A stretch of 64,000 nt of DNA from Diadema setosum (GCF_964275005.1 NC_092700.1:22243674-22307673); one strand, 5' to 3'; shown: positions 1 to 13,231, numbered from the stretch's first letter. Numbers and translations: made by a program. The notes: generated from the sequence alone by a model not told the origin.

Positions 1-979
1 AAGTATCTTGGATAAGTGATCGCCACCATCGATGAGGATATTCAATCTAGACGACTAATTGAAGATGATGAGAATAAAGAAGACATAGTGGATAGCTGGA
101 AAGGAAAGTAATGTGATGCAATGAGATAAAAATGAAGGAGCACGAATCGAGGCAAATGTATTACAAAGGAAGAGAAAATGGCATATTCGAGTGTTCAAAA
201 TGGTTTATCATCATGCGAAGATTTCATAGTCATTTTTTTCTGTGTGTGTGTGTGTGTGTGTGTACGTTTGTTTTCTAATTTTACAGTTATGTAATTCAAA
301 CTCGTCGACAAAATAAAAGAAAAAAAAAGATAGCGCCATGAATATGTTCATAATTCAATCTCAGTTTCCTCTCACTATATCCTATCACTTCAAAAAAAAA
401 ACGTATTCAAATTAGAATGCCCGTAGACAATTCAAATTCGTCTCCATGTGAGAGAGCGTCTTTTCAAACAGGGTCGCAGGTGACCATTCCCGAATTCGAC
501 GCAGAAGTTAATTCAATTTAGCAACAACAAAAAAGGCTGGCCATCGCGTATACTCCAGCAGCTGTAGAAGAAGCCGACGTGATCATAGAAGTATGACAAG
601 CACAAGCCACACAGGCTTGAAGGCCTAAATTATTACATCACTTGAGAAAATAAGGAAAAGGCAATATCTTTGTTGAAATAAACAACATTTCTCCTGGCAT
701 TCTTCAATCTCTCATAACAGACGGCTAATTTTGCTGAATTGTTCTTCTCTTATGTCATGAGTGTAAATCAATATTTGTTTAATTGTTTATACAGTACCAG
801 TCATCCCCCGATAAAAGACAAGAAAGAAATGAAGAACTAATCTCATTCAATAAGCATAATGTATAAAGGAAATGAGCATTTGCTGCAATCGTTTATGAAT
901 ATGAAAATGCTGCAATGTGCATGAGTGCGCGAAGTCTAATGGAATGAAAAAATGTAGTCCTACCTAAATGCATATATAT

Positions 980-1022
<43 letters not shown>

Positions 1023-2353
1023 ACGCTGGCACGATAAGTGAATAAACCACTTCAATAGCAGCATGAAAACATTTGATTTCATCGATACACATGAGATAAG
1101 ACAAGAACATTTCATGCTTTTATTGCCCAAAATACCTTGCTCCTAAACAAAGTGTTCAATTGAAGCGATGGGTTATCACAGGTCCATCTCTCACAAAACT
1201 GAATCACTCTTCACAAATTTGGAGCGCTTTCTATGAAGGCAAATGCATTCTATGGACAGGTGCAGAAAAAAAGAGACCGTCTGTAATCGGCCTTTGAACT
1301 TCTCTATTATGCTCATAATCCCCGACTTTTCTACGAGCGCGTCCAGGAATGTCTTTATATCAACATCCTGTCTATTCAATAAGGTACAATGTAACCTGAT
1401 ACTCTGGCCACCTGGTCTATTCAAAGTATTCTTGCGTAAAACATTCGCATATGTTAGGCTGTGTTTCACCATGATGAATATATAGGACCCCATAAAGGCA
1501 ATAACCATCGGCTCTTGCGTTGCATGAATGTTATACAGAATATCCTCTATTTGGTTTGTTGGCCAAGTAGATTATTTGAACGACCTGTAAATGACATAAT
1601 CAGACTGTCATTCATAGGTATGAGAGAAAGAAAAAAAAAAACAACTTCAAGCAACATCGAAGTTGAGTTTCGCAGACCAATCTTTCATTTGAGTTAGTTT
1701 CTCGGTTTTGTTTCAGCAATTATCCCTTTCATAATGTTGACAAGAGCCTGATGGGATTTTCAATATTCAAATAAATAATTGCATCTTTCTTGCTTTCTTT
1801 GACAACTTATGATAACTAAATCTGAAAAAAATCCATGCTATTGCGGTACCTGCCATCCACACAGAAGTTTCTTCTCTTTTTTTTTTTGTATAAGAAGTTT
1901 GCTTTCTGGAATTATCCATTATGTCTGCCTACAGATATGACTTAAGGTTTCCATGGGATTTAATAAAAGAGATCAACGAGCACATTTGTGATTCAACAGT
2001 AAGGGTTAAATGCTGCCAATTGTATGTACAATGTTATAATTGACTTAAAACTCTACTGCCAAGAAGTATTGCTCATTACGAATCACATGAAATAAGATTT
2101 CACATAGTGATAAGACAGAAGTTATTTGTTATAATATTATTATGATGAAAACTCATCACTAAACGGAAAGACTATTGTTTTGTGAAATTTGTATATTTGA
2201 TAGAACATTTATGAGGTCTTCCGGTCTTCAGGCGAAACACTGGAATCTATAGCGATGAGAAGAAAGATTGAAAGGGAGAGAAAGGTGCAGAGGGAGAAAA
2301 ATAGGCTGATCTTCTAAATGTTGTTTGATGAATGTACATATATTAGATATTGT
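1..2353. other. AT-rich intergenic DNA, no recognisable gene
   Basis: No coding region here can be supported. There is a (GT)n run near 241-262 and a pure (TA)n run at about 981-1019. An open frame on the minus strand (1191-1508, 105 codons) has no flanking splice signals that I trust and no family motif, so it is not called as a gene. Confidence 0.6.
981..1019. repeat. (TA)n microsatellite
   Basis: Alternating T and A over about 38 bases, read directly. It is one of about a dozen such tracts in the window, several of which are insertion sites for mobile elements further right. Confidence 0.95.
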
Positions 2354-2385
2354 TGTATATATATATATATATATATATATATACG

Positions 2386-2459
<74 letters not shown>
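2354..2459. repeat. Long (TA)n microsatellite
   Basis: About 105 bases of nearly pure TA, interrupted only by ACG and AA variants in its first third. No element is inserted in this copy. Confidence 0.95.
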
Positions 2460-2462
<3 letters not shown>

Positions 2463-3025
2463 CAGGCAAAGCATCATCGAGAAGTGATCTTCACTAATGA
2501 TATTATTCAATCAAAGAATTGGATAACTGGAAAGAGAGGGAGAGAGATCAAAGAGGGTGGGGGGGGGAGAAATATGATGGTCTTCTAAATTCTTTTTGAT
2601 GGATGGTAATCCGATCACACTTTAGCAATCGAAATGTAATGTTACATCCGGTCAGGTTTGCCTATCTATGTTATGGCAATATCTTTTGAGATTGTATATA
2701 CGGGCAAAATATCTGTATACGTTTGTAGGCGGGAATGAAGTGGATAGCCGGAAAGGAAAGTGATGAAATGTAATGGGAAAGAATAAAGGAGCACTAATCG
2801 AAGGAAATGTATCATAAAAGAAAAGTAATGGAAACTTGATTATAAATAATGGCACATTATGCAAAGATTTTGCAGTCGTTTTTCTGTATGTTTTTATTTC
2901 AATTTCATAGTTAAGTAATTCATAATCGCCAACAAAAAATAGCTTCCTGAAGATGGCCATTCAGGTCTGTTTTCCCTTCGCTATATGCTATCCCTTCAAA
3001 TGTAGCATGAACACACTTCAATTTA
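2460..3025. other. Intergenic, no gene seen
   Basis: AT-rich sequence with a short GA/G-rich patch near 2531-2571. Its opening (about 2470-2790) resembles 1-130 and 2220-2330 of this window in short blocks such as the reading GTGGATAGC-GGAAAGGAAAG, suggesting an old dispersed repeat. Nothing coding is recognised. Confidence 0.4.
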
Positions 3026-3815
3026 TAGTCCATGGGCCAAGACCCGAAAAATGAGTTGTTGGTACCACCTGAGGTGGCAAAACCTTTTTGGTGTCAGTTT
3101 GTTTGTTGGGCAGAGATATGCTTATCAAGCTATGATAGCATTTCCAAATGAGTAGCTTAGTCATAACAAATGTTTTTTTTTTTTTTTAAACCAATTTGGT
3201 CTCGTTTTTATATCCCTATACTTCTGAATCGAAACTAACCGCTATAAAAAGAAGAGCACTGTCTTCCGTACGTCCACAGGTGTTCTGTTGTAAACGCGAT
3301 GCGCTTAGTCTTTATTCAAGGCAGCGAAGGGAATATCCAAAGGGTTATGATGTCCACAGCTGTCACGCGGTGCGCTTATATAGTCTTCATCTGGACCAAT
3401 GTACCGTTATCATATCTAAAGTTCCTCATATAAGGGATTATCTATACTATTTTTATACTACCCTCTAAACAAATAAATCAATTTTAAACAAAAATCACTC
3501 TGTTTATTTACAATATTATTCATTATAATGTATTGTAGTGTACCGGTCCATTGTTTTTGCATTATCCTTTTTTTGTTGGATGAAAATAAAGCGACATCGG
3601 CGTGGTGTTAGCGTTTTCACACTAGCGTTTTTGCCGGAAAATGATAGATAATTGCAAAATACGGTAAAATTCAAGAGGAATCTTTTTTTTTTTGGTTGTT
3701 GTTGTTGTTGTTTTAAGATAAAAGGATATACACTGTATCATAAGCTTTGGATATTCCCTTCGCCGTCTAGAATAAAGACTAAGCGCACCGCGTTTACAAC
3801 AGAATACCTGTGAAC
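3026..3815. mobile_element. Palindromic (foldback-like) repeat, copy 1
   Basis: The left arm starts TAGTCCATGGGCC and runs to about 3480. An inverted, shorter right arm lies at about 3640-3815, recognised by the shared block that includes the reverse of GAAGGGAATATCC and TGTTCTGTTGTAAACGCG. The same arms occur in copy 2 at 8640-9667. Frames across the arms are by-products of the repeat, not genes. The right arm is shortened, so both termini cannot be defined here. No transposase is present, so it is a non-autonomous element of unassigned superfamily. Confidence 0.7.
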
Positions 3816-3859
3816 ATACCATAGAGCTGCATTTTACAGCTCTACGGAACATACAGAAA

Positions 3860-5420
3860 ACAGTACTCCTGTGCTTATTTTTAAGGATGTGCCTCTCTTA
3901 ATGATTGCGATTGATGTTCAACTATTTCTTTCACGCAAGCTTGAACAGGAAGAAGCTAAAATTCAGGCAAGGAGACGAGTTTTCTTCCATGAGATACAAT
4001 CATTAAGACATACATCTATTCCCGAAAGTTGTGTGATTGCTTATGTGCTAAAGAATTGTGTCCATTACATGAATCAGGCACTATACAAAACGGTTGAAAT
4101 CTACTGAAAGTCGAACTTGTTTTTTTTTTTTTCATTTCCATTTAAAGCGGGGATAGACTAGAAATTTGTTTGTCTATACTGACAGGAGACATTACATTTT
4201 TCCAGTACATGCTCCGCATTTAAACAGTCACCATATTTTCGTGGTCAGAATCAGATAATGGACAAATGATATATTATAAAAATGAAAATACGAAACTACG
4301 AACACGCCATATGTACAAATATTATGAACTTCAATGAATTAAACTTACTTGTGATATTCTGCATAAAAACAAGCACGCCGATTAGATAATTTAATAGAAT
4401 TAATAGAACACACAGCAATATCATGCATGGCGGATCAAATCAAGTTCAATTGGTGAGAAAGCTACATGAAGTTAAAAAGTTGACTTCTTTTCGTTTCTCT
4501 TTCAATTCATGAAGACAGAATTACATTGTATATCTAATGAAGAGGATTGTCTCTGTTGCGAACGATCGCTATATATAGCACTGTTAGTCGTCTCCGCAAA
4601 TCCTAATCCCTAAATACTTAAATTTTTGCTTGATAATGTAATAACCCTGCTTATAACTTTATAAAGGACTCGCAAATTCAAAGTTTCAAAACGTATACTA
4701 AAATATTATATTGCACACGGTGTATTTCAAAAAACATTTTGAATGCGTTGTGTGTAAGCATGTTAATAGCATCAATCTGCCTTTTATTTTCCGTACGTAA
4801 AGCGCACAGAAACGTAACCAAACGTTACCAAATACAGTGAAATGCATTGTACGGCGTGGTACTATCATTAGAAGTATATCCCATTCCTTTTTACTTTTAT
4901 TTGCTAGAAGCAGTCGTCAAACCATGCGTCATTTTCGTAGCGACATCATTTAGGAATTAGAATGTATGAAGATAATCGGTACTCATTTATTTTGCGCTAC
5001 TGACATAGCATTTACATTTTCCAACTTTTATTGACATGCAGTATTATGTTACTGTATGGTTACGATTACGAATGTTGGTTATGAATTCAAAAGACTGGTT
5101 TATTAATCGAAACATAAAGGTAATAGCTGTTTTGAAAGTAGTTCGATGCAAATTCAAAACGCAATCGAAATCATCGTCATAGGGGGAACTGATAGCTCTA
5201 GAAAACTTGTTGAGGCTAGTAAAGATTGCCGTATGCAATCTTTGTAGAAAGTTTTGACTTAGGCCATCTTTCGAGTATTTTGAGAAATTATATAAAGAAA
5301 ATTATTTGTTTTGATTATGTCAAGAATTAGTTTGAACTATGAGAACAAAAAGGCGCGGTTACCCAAACAATGTCGTAGTTCGAAAAGACATGATGGGTAA
5401 AGTGAATTCATGACTTGACT
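3860..5420. repeat. Segmental duplication, copy 1 (partner 10520-12027)
   Basis: Begins around CAGTACTCCTGTG and can be followed for about 1.5 kb in direct orientation at 10530-12027, with small indels and scattered substitutions. Both copies directly follow a copy of the palindromic repeat or lie close to one. An open frame at 3871-4107 is not kept intact in the partner, which argues against a conserved gene. Confidence 0.8.
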
Positions 5421-8282
5421 AATCCTTACTGAATTGATGATCACTACTGTAAACTATCAGTTATGTCTTGTAGATGATACCTCTGTAATCGTAGTCAAAA
5501 TTCTTTTGAGCGATGAGACGAAAACCAACAAACAAAATGCCGTGTATCATCGCTCGAGATTCCAACATTTGGCGTCACCCGACCAACAATAAGTGACGAA
5601 TCAAATGGAATATCATGTTGTGGGTTAGCAGACTGTGTTACGATTTTTAAATGTTTCGAGCAGTTGTTTAAAAAAAAAAGAGAAAATGAGGCAAAGTTCA
5701 AAAAATTAGAAAAAAGCACGTAAATGCCGGCGATCATGTTTGATAATCAAAGTAAGAGATTATAATCGGCCGTGCGGATGTATATGATTGCCTTATTTAC
5801 ATGTCTGATTTCTGTAAACTATGTTATATTTAAATGTAAGTTCCCTTTCCTCCTTGATAAAAGTTGTGTTGGGTTTTCGCTATAGGCATTTATTAGGAAA
5901 CACTGTAAAAACGACAACAAATGCGTACTATACATCAAGAGATGACCTATACATACATGAAACACAAAAATTTGTGTACGTTCTGATATAATGCAACTGC
6001 TTGTTTGTTAGTTAGTTAGTTAGTTTGTTTGTTTGTTTTGAATTACCATGGTCTCTGTTGAGGGAAAGATGAAGAAAAGTAGTAGAGTGTATTACTCTCA
6101 AATCCGGATAATTGAGATAAGTGTGTATCCCCGCCCTTTCTATACAGGTAAACGATTTAAGCTTGGTATGCTATTATAAAAGCCTGCATGTGTCACGCAG
6201 AAGAACTGATTCCGCGATCACTTTTAACCTTTCATAAAATTCACGTTTTAAGATAGTAACGACAGCTTGTAGGAGATAGAGTAACTTAGCGTGCCTGACT
6301 GTGGTTCTGAAGACAAAAGGGGACTGAAAAATTCTTTTACAAATTAGCAGACATAATGCCGATCCTCCAACACTGTTGCTCCATTCAGTCACTGATTCTG
6401 CTATCAATGGCGAAGAAAGAATACTGGTTGCGTCTTTATCCACCCCTTGATAGCAGGAAGTTTACCTTTCATTGTTTAAGGCTTCGTTGATGCGGGGTTT
6501 ACTCGGATACAAGGCGTGAACAGTGTCGTCCGAGTTCTTTCATTTGAAATTCCTCAGAATACGCAATTCAATGGGCAATTAGCGCTGCTACTTCGCAAAG
6601 CTGTTAGCCAAATTCTTTGCAGACTTGACCTCTCACATGTCAGCTACACGCAATACACGACAAACAGCTATCATTACAAACATTCTGATTAAAAAACAAA
6701 ACAAAATGAAGAAGCACACTTTTGAGTAGCGACACAGCTTTCTGTCCCTTTCTCAGATAGGTCCTACCTCTAAAAAAATACACAGATGACAAGAGTCAGA
6801 ATATCCTCAAAAGGGAACACGACCTACATTGTATTTGGGCATTAATAATGTTTATCTTCCGATTTCTCTCCATGCCGTCGCGGCCCAAACCATCATAAGA
6901 AATAGGGCAATAAGTTTTATTAGCCAGGGAAACAATAGTATGCATTACATAAATTTGGCGAATTATCACACGAATTGTCGACTTAATAAAAACGAGAATA
7001 CATGTAATTGACAACTTATAGGCCCTACTATATCTCCAGAGATGAACTTTAAACAGCAAGGCACATACCAGGGAAAGAAAGTTATGATTATTTGAATGAA
7101 TTCATTAATGAGGCCAATTAATAACCGTTGTAAAAGTACACACTCGCATACAGAGGTTTCAAGTTCGATTATTATGATCATTGTATTAGCTCATAGATAA
7201 AGTATTATAAATTCTGCGTGAACGTTCGTTGGAATTATTTTTTTTTTCAGCGCGATTTGTGCGTAACATCAATCACCACTTCATGAAATGGAGGGCATGT
7301 ATCAAACGAAACTCGCTGGTCATGCAATCGATAGCCTTGGTCAGCTCACTATTATTGCGTAATTCTAAAGCCCTCACCGCTTGACCGCCGCGCGCACCAT
7401 GCTTTGTTTTGTCTTCAATGGGGTCAAGAGCAATGCCTCATTAGCATACACCCTAGAAACGGAGGTGGAGTCTCAATCGGGCAAGAACAATAGGTGCGAA
7501 ACGCAACGCAAAGGCGAGCGTTCGAAAAAAATGTAACCGAAAAAATTGTCTCAGAAAAACTGTGATTTGGGACACTTGTACTCATTTTTACACGCTGAAA
7601 TTTTCTGTACAAACAGATAAAACATCAAGGAATCAAAATCCGTATAAAAAAATTTCGACCCGAGCACTGCTTCCCCTTCATTTGCGGCTCATTACGGGAA
7701 AACTCGCCGTGCGACTTATGACTCATTTTGTCTGAGCGCCACACACGTGATGCGCTCCGTCGGAATGAGTCAAAAGTCGCAAAAAATGAGATCGTAGTTA
7801 TGCCTATATGTGAATTCTACAGACACTAAGCTTTACACTGATATGTAATACAACTCATTTGGACATCCCTATGGATCATAGAAACGAATATTATCTACGC
7901 TTATGATGTCAGTCCATTTTCTAAATAACGGAGAAAATCGCTCTTAAAGTTCGGGCTATGTTCAAGCTAACAACCTGTTTCTTTCACTATAGACGAAACA
8001 ATACAACCTTCCTGCTTAGCGACGGCGTTTACGCTCAATCGCACGCACTACCGTATACGGCATAGCTTGGATGTGTAAGATGGCAAATGACCCAATCGCA
8101 GGACAGGTCTATCATTAACTATTCTAACCAATACGGCAGCCCGAATGTAAACTGAAGTGCGTTTGTGTCCGTGCCGCTGCCGCCGCATGAATGAGTCGGT
8201 AAGCGTTGTGTGTCGGCTGCGGTGACTTAGTTGCCGCAAGTTTTTAACTCACAAACAATAGGAAACAGTAGAAAAAAAGAAA
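5421..8282. other. Intergenic, single-copy within the window
   Basis: No gene is recognised. A minus-strand frame at 6174-6443 (89 codons) has ordinary amino acid composition but no motif, splice context or second copy, so it is left uncalled. A strong hairpin lies at 7707-7781. The stretch around 7250-7800 is less AT-rich than its surroundings. Confidence 0.5.
7707..7781. repeat. Imperfect inverted repeat (hairpin), arms about 31 bp
   Basis: Left arm GCGACTTATGACTCATT...GAGCGC at about 7707-7737 pairs with GCGCTC...AATGAGTCAAAAGTCGC at about 7751-7781, with a 12-14 base loop. Each arm contains an AP-1-like TGACTCA box, which may be a coincidence of the palindrome. It could be the centre of an old palindromic MITE. 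Confidence 0.7.
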
Positions 8283-8746
8283 GAAAGGCACGCAATGCGT
8301 ATTACAACAAGCGTCTTTTAGCGAGGGCCTTGATCGCTTCCATTCTCCTCCCATATTGTTGTCAGTGGAAACTAAAGGAGATGCGTTTAGCAAGTACCAA
8401 TACCTATAGTCCATGGGCCAAGACCCGAAAAATGGGTTGTTGGTACCACTCGAGGTGGCAAAACCTTTTTGGTGTCATTTTGTTTGTCGGACATAGATAC
8501 GCTTATCAAGCTATGAAAGGCACGCAATGCGTATTACAACAAGCGTCTTTTAGCGAGGGCCTTGATCGCTTCCATTCTCCTCCCATATTGTTGTCAGTGG
8601 AAACTAAAGGAGATGCGTTTAGCAAGTACCAATACCTATAGTCCATGGGCCAAGACCCGAAAAATGGGTTGTTGGTACCACTCGAGGTGGCAAAACCTTT
8701 TTGGTGTCATTTTGTTTGTCGGACATAGATACGCTTATCAAGCTAT
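8283..8746 (+). repeat. 232-bp tandem duplication (two units)
   Basis: The block beginning GAAAGGCACGCAATGCG at 8283 is repeated almost exactly at 8515, an offset of 232. Both units include the first part of the palindromic element's left arm (TAGTCCATGGGCC onward), so the duplication happened after that element inserted. By eye the two units are essentially identical, which indicates a recent event. Confidence 0.9.
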
Positions 8747-9667
8747 GATAGCATTTCCAAATGAGTAGCTTAGTCATAATAAATGAATTTTTAACCACTT
8801 TGGTTTCGTTTTTATATCCCTATACTTCTGAATCGAAACTAACCGCTATACAAAGAAGAGCACTGCCTTCTGTATGTCCACAGGTGTTCTGTTGTAAACG
8901 CGATGCGCTTAGTCTTTATTCAAGGCAGCGAAGGGAATATCCAAAGGGTTATGATGTCCACAGCTGTCATGCGGTGCAATGCGCTTAGTCTTTATCTAGA
9001 ACAATGTATACCGTTATCATATCTAAAGTTCCTAATAAAAGGGATTATCTATACTGTTTTTATACCACCCTCTCAACAAATACATCAATTATAAACAAAA
9101 ATCACTCTGTTCATTTACAACATTATCAATTATAATGTATTGTAGTGTACCGGTACATTGTTTTTGCATAATATTTCATTGTTTGAATGGAAATAAAGCG
9201 ACATTGGCATGGTATTAGCGTTTTCACCGTAGCGTTTTCAGCGGAAAATGATAAATAATTGCTTTGTTGTTGTTGTTGTTTTTAGATAAAGGGATATACA
9301 CTGTTTTATAAGCTTTGGATATTCCCTTCGCCGTCTTGAATATTAGACTAAGCGCCGTGGATATCATAACCCTTGGATATTCCCTTCGCTGCCTTGAATA
9401 AAGACTAAGCGCACCGCGTTTACAACAGAACACCTGTGAATATACAGAAGACAGTACTCTTCTTTGTATAGCGGTTGGTCTCGATTCAGAAGTAGAGGGA
9501 TATAACAACGAGACCAAATTGGTTTAAAATTAATTTACTATGACTAAGCTACTCATTTGGAAATGCTATCATAGCTTGATAGGCATATCTATGCCCGACA
9601 AACAAAATGACACCAAAAAGGTATTGCCACCTCAGATGGTACCAATATCTGGCCTGGCCCATGGACT
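8640..9667. mobile_element. Palindromic (foldback-like) repeat, copy 2
   Basis: Left arm about 8640-9090 and inverted right arm about 9285-9667. Both outer ends read TAGTCCATGGGCC when oriented inward. The unpaired centre (about 9090-9285) is AT-rich and has no coding potential. This copy is more complete than the one at 3026-3815. No transposase is present. The right arm carries a partial internal repeat of the GAAGGGAATATCCAA block. Confidence 0.75.
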
Positions 9668-10519
9668 ACTAGAGTGAATAGAACCTGAGAACCCATTGTA
9701 GGCGGGGATACAAAAGACAGCATCAATAGAGGAAGTTAATGAAGTTAATTAACGATAGTCGTCTTTTCAGATCGTGTTCTTTGCGTGTACTAAAAACCCT
9801 CTAATAATGCACATGGTCATAATGTTGCAGAGCATCAACGACTGCTTTCGTGCCTGCTCTGCTGCAGCTGTATACAGCCGTAACATTCTGAATTCCCGCC
9901 ATATTAGGCACATTTCCCTTATAGGCATTGCGTCCACATTATCTATCGCTTTTATCGCGCTTGCCAAAGCTGCACATAATTTATACTATACGTATCAGAA
10001 GCAAATGTTGATGTATAGGCCTAACAGCTTCATGTTGTTTTTTTTTTTTTATAATTATGATTGTATCATATTAATTTGAAATTATAGTGCTTCTTATTCT
10101 CGGTCACTTTTATGATACCATAGCATATAAAGAACCATTAACTTGTAGCTTAAACCTATTTTTATTTTTGTTTATTATTATTATTTTTTTTTTTACAGAA
10201 CACCACATTTACAGTTGCAATCTTTCTGCATTTGAGAAGTTGAGTATAGACCGATAGTCATATTTACAATTATATTCGGAATTAATGCTTTAAAGGCCGT
10301 CGTCGTATCGTTTTGTATTCACAAATCTTATACTGAAATAAGTGATTGCTTGATTACTTTCGGGTAAAGGAACCACCGGAAAAGGAACGCATTTATCTGT
10401 TTATTTTTTTTTTTCTTAACGAACCTAAGCTAATAGCGAACCATATGAATTGTGTGATCTATGAACCTTCAGAATAATCAATAACCCCCCCCCCCCCCAA
10501 AAAAAAAGGAAGCATTTCG
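9668..10519. other. Intergenic, no gene seen
   Basis: Contains poly-T runs (about 10040, 10185, 10410) and a poly-C/poly-A run near 10485-10508. Open frames at 9767-9967 (-) and 9774-10079 (+) overlap on opposite strands and show no motif. Nothing else is recognised. Confidence 0.5.
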
Positions 10520-12027
10520 TAGTGCGTCTCAGTACTCCTGTGTTTGTTTCTTCCATAAGATACAATCATTAAGACATACATTTTATTCCCAAAAGTTGTG
10601 TGATTGCTTATGCGCTAAAGAATTTTGCCCATTATATGTATCAGGCACTAAACAAAACAGTTGAAATCTACTGAAAATTGAACTTCGTTTCCTTTCTTCT
10701 TTTTTTTTTTTTGGTGTGTAATTTCATTTCCATTTCAAGCGGGGATAGACGACTAGAAATTAGTTTGTCTATACTGGTGGGAGACATTAGTGTTCCAGTA
10801 CATACTCCGCATTTAAACAGTTGTCATATTTTCGTAGTCATAATCAGATAATGGACACGTGATATATTATAAAAATGAAAATACAAAACAACGAACACGT
10901 CATATGTACAAACATTATTAGCTTCAATGAATTATACTTACCTGAAATATTCTGCATAAAAAAAACACGTGTGCCAATTAAACAATATCAAATTCAACAA
11001 TATCATAGAATTAATAGAACACACAGCGATATCATGCACGGCAGATCAAATCAAGTTCAGTTGGTGAGAAAGCTCATTGAAGTTATAAAGTTGACTTATT
11101 TACGTTTTCCTTTCTATTTATGAAAACAGAATTACATCGTATATCTATTGAAGCGGATTGTCTCTGTTGCAAACTATTGCCAAAGATAGCATTGTTAATC
11201 TTCTGAGCAAATCCGAATCCTTAAAGTACTGTAATTTTTGCTTGAATTGATAATATAATAACCCATATGACTTTATAAAGGACTCGCAAATTTAAAGTTT
11301 CAAACCGAATACTAAAACATTACATTGTACACGGTCTATTTCAAAAAATCATTTGAATGCGTTGTGTTAGCATTTAATAGCATCAATCTGCCTTTTATTT
11401 TCCGTACGTAAAGCGCACAAAAACGTAACCGACATTACCAAATACAGTGGAATGCCTTGTACGGCGTGATATTATCATTAGAAGTATATCCCATTCCTTT
11501 TACTTTTCTTTGCTTGAAGCAATAGTCAAACCATGTGTCATTTTCGAAGCGACATCACTTGGGAATTAGAATGTATGAAGATGATCGTTACTCGTGTATT
11601 TCGCGCTATTATTATAGCATTTGCATTTTCCAACTGTTATTGACAGTATTTTGTTACTGTATGCTTACGATTACGAATGTCGGTTATCAATTCAAAAGAC
11701 TAGTTCATCAATCGAACTATAAAGGTAATAGTTGTGTTGAAAGTAGTTCGGTACAAGTTCAAAACGCAATCGAAGTCATCGTCACAGGGTGAACTAATAG
11801 CTCTCTAAAAAAACTTGTTTAGGCCGTAAAGATTGGCGTATGCAATCTTTGTAGAAAGTTTTGACTGAGGCCATCTTTTGAGTATTTTGAGAAATTATAT
11901 GAAGATTTTTTTTTTTAAATATGTAAAGAATTAGTTTGATTTTGACTATGAGAATAAAAAGGCGCGGTTACCTCAATCATGTCGTAGTTCGATTAGGCAT
12001 GATGGGTAAAGTGAATTCATGACTTGT
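10520..12027. repeat. Segmental duplication, copy 2 (partner 3860-5420)
   Basis: Direct copy of the 3860-5420 segment at an offset of about 6.6 kb. Matching landmarks include AGATACAATCATTAAGACAT, the GCGGGGATAGAC block, the TTATTTTCCGTACGTAAAGC block and the terminal AAGTGAATTCATGACTTG. The copy ends where a (GA)n run begins. Confidence 0.8.
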
Positions 12028-12028
12028 T

Positions 12029-12074
<46 letters not shown>
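12028..12074. repeat. (GA)n microsatellite
   Basis: A GA run of about 46 bases with one phase slip, sitting exactly at the end of the duplicated segment. It may mark a duplication breakpoint. Confidence 0.95.
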
Positions 12075-12075
<1 letters not shown>

Positions 12076-12880
12076 CCAAGCAAGAGGCAATAGGCTACTT
12101 GTTCATAATGCCCACCGACAGACACAAACAAGGTATATCGCTGCTAGCAGACGCTTATAATTGACCATGTCAGTTACGCTGGGGTCGCTCATAACACACA
12201 AAGGGCCTCCATGGAACACGTCAATTTCTATATGTGGGACAGTACAATATTTTCGCGATTTCGTGCCGAGTAAAGGAATGATATCCTTATGATTTCTGCT
12301 GGCGCGCGCTGCTGACCCATCAAATCATCACGTTACACCTTAGGTATCATCTTATAGCTGGAAAATAATTTTCCTTTTACATGGTATGCGTTCGTTAGTG
12401 CCCTACAATGAAAAAGAAGACTCTTTGGGGAATTTTAGACGAGTATGTGAACCCATTATTTCCGGGACATCGGTAATGAATTAGCCATGCACGAAGTCGA
12501 TGACCTTTCATGTCGCTCTTGGAAAATTTAAACAATATTGCATTCAGGTTTTAACCTTAACCTGTCAAATTAAAAAAAAAAAAAAAAAATCATGTGAAAA
12601 CGTAATTCAGTGATCATGATCTGCGGGGTCAACTCGAGGTCACACGTGCGAGAACTTGGATATTCTAGACGGGGTTTTTCGGCTTGCCGACTGACTGGCA
12701 ATAAGCAAGCAAGGGTTTGAAGCTCCTTGGCGCAAGTAACAAGCCTTTCGTATTGTCGGGAATTGTCTCATTTCACGCTTGCGCTGAAACTGTCGGCCGG
12801 GGAATGGCGCATGGACTCGCACGCGGTATACACCTGATACACACGTACCGTGTAAGCACTGCGGGAACCAGGGAGGTGAG
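12075..12880. other. Intergenic, no gene seen
   Basis: Mixed-composition sequence with a poly-A run near 12572-12588. The last 200 bases become GC-rich and lead into the palindrome cluster. No coding region is supported. Confidence 0.5.
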
Positions 12881-13195
12881 ATGGGATCATGCGGGAACCA
12901 AGCACTGGCGGCACGGGGCCGTGCGAAATCGCACCCAAAAGCCGCACGGGTCCGTGCGCCCGACCCGCACGGGACCGTGCGCCAGACCCGCACGGGTCCG
13001 TGCGACAGCGTGCGAGGGAGTATGGATCCGCACGCAGGCGTGCGGATCTGCACGGGGGCGTGCAGATCCGCACGGAGGTGCACGACTACGCACGGGTGCG
13101 TACAGGGGCGCACGGAGCCATACGCTCCCGTGCGAGATCGCACGAACCTGCACGCAGCCGCACGAAGCGACCCCGTGCGCAGTGCGTGCGGGAGT
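12881..13195. repeat. GC-rich cluster of CGTGCG/CGCACG palindromes
   Basis: About 300 bases far richer in G and C than the rest of the window. Short palindromic units built on GCACGG and CCGTGC half-sites recur every 12-20 bases, many separated by GGTC, GGAC or GATC. The symmetry keeps both strands open in several frames and so creates long arginine/proline/alanine-rich frames (for example 12640-13329 on the minus strand) that I treat as artefacts. The core GCGTG and ACGTG-like boxes resemble bHLH-PAS binding sites. Any regulatory role is speculation. Confidence 0.7.
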
Positions 13196-13231
13196 AACAT
13201 AACATAATGGTCTGACTGTATATATATATAT

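Noticed and set aside
1191-1508. 105-codon minus-strand frame
   Set aside because: No family motif, no convincing splice context and an overlapping frame on the other strand; expected by chance in this much sequence.
6174-6443. 89-codon minus-strand frame with fairly normal composition
   Set aside because: No recognisable motif, second exon or paralogue. I would reconsider only with transcript evidence.
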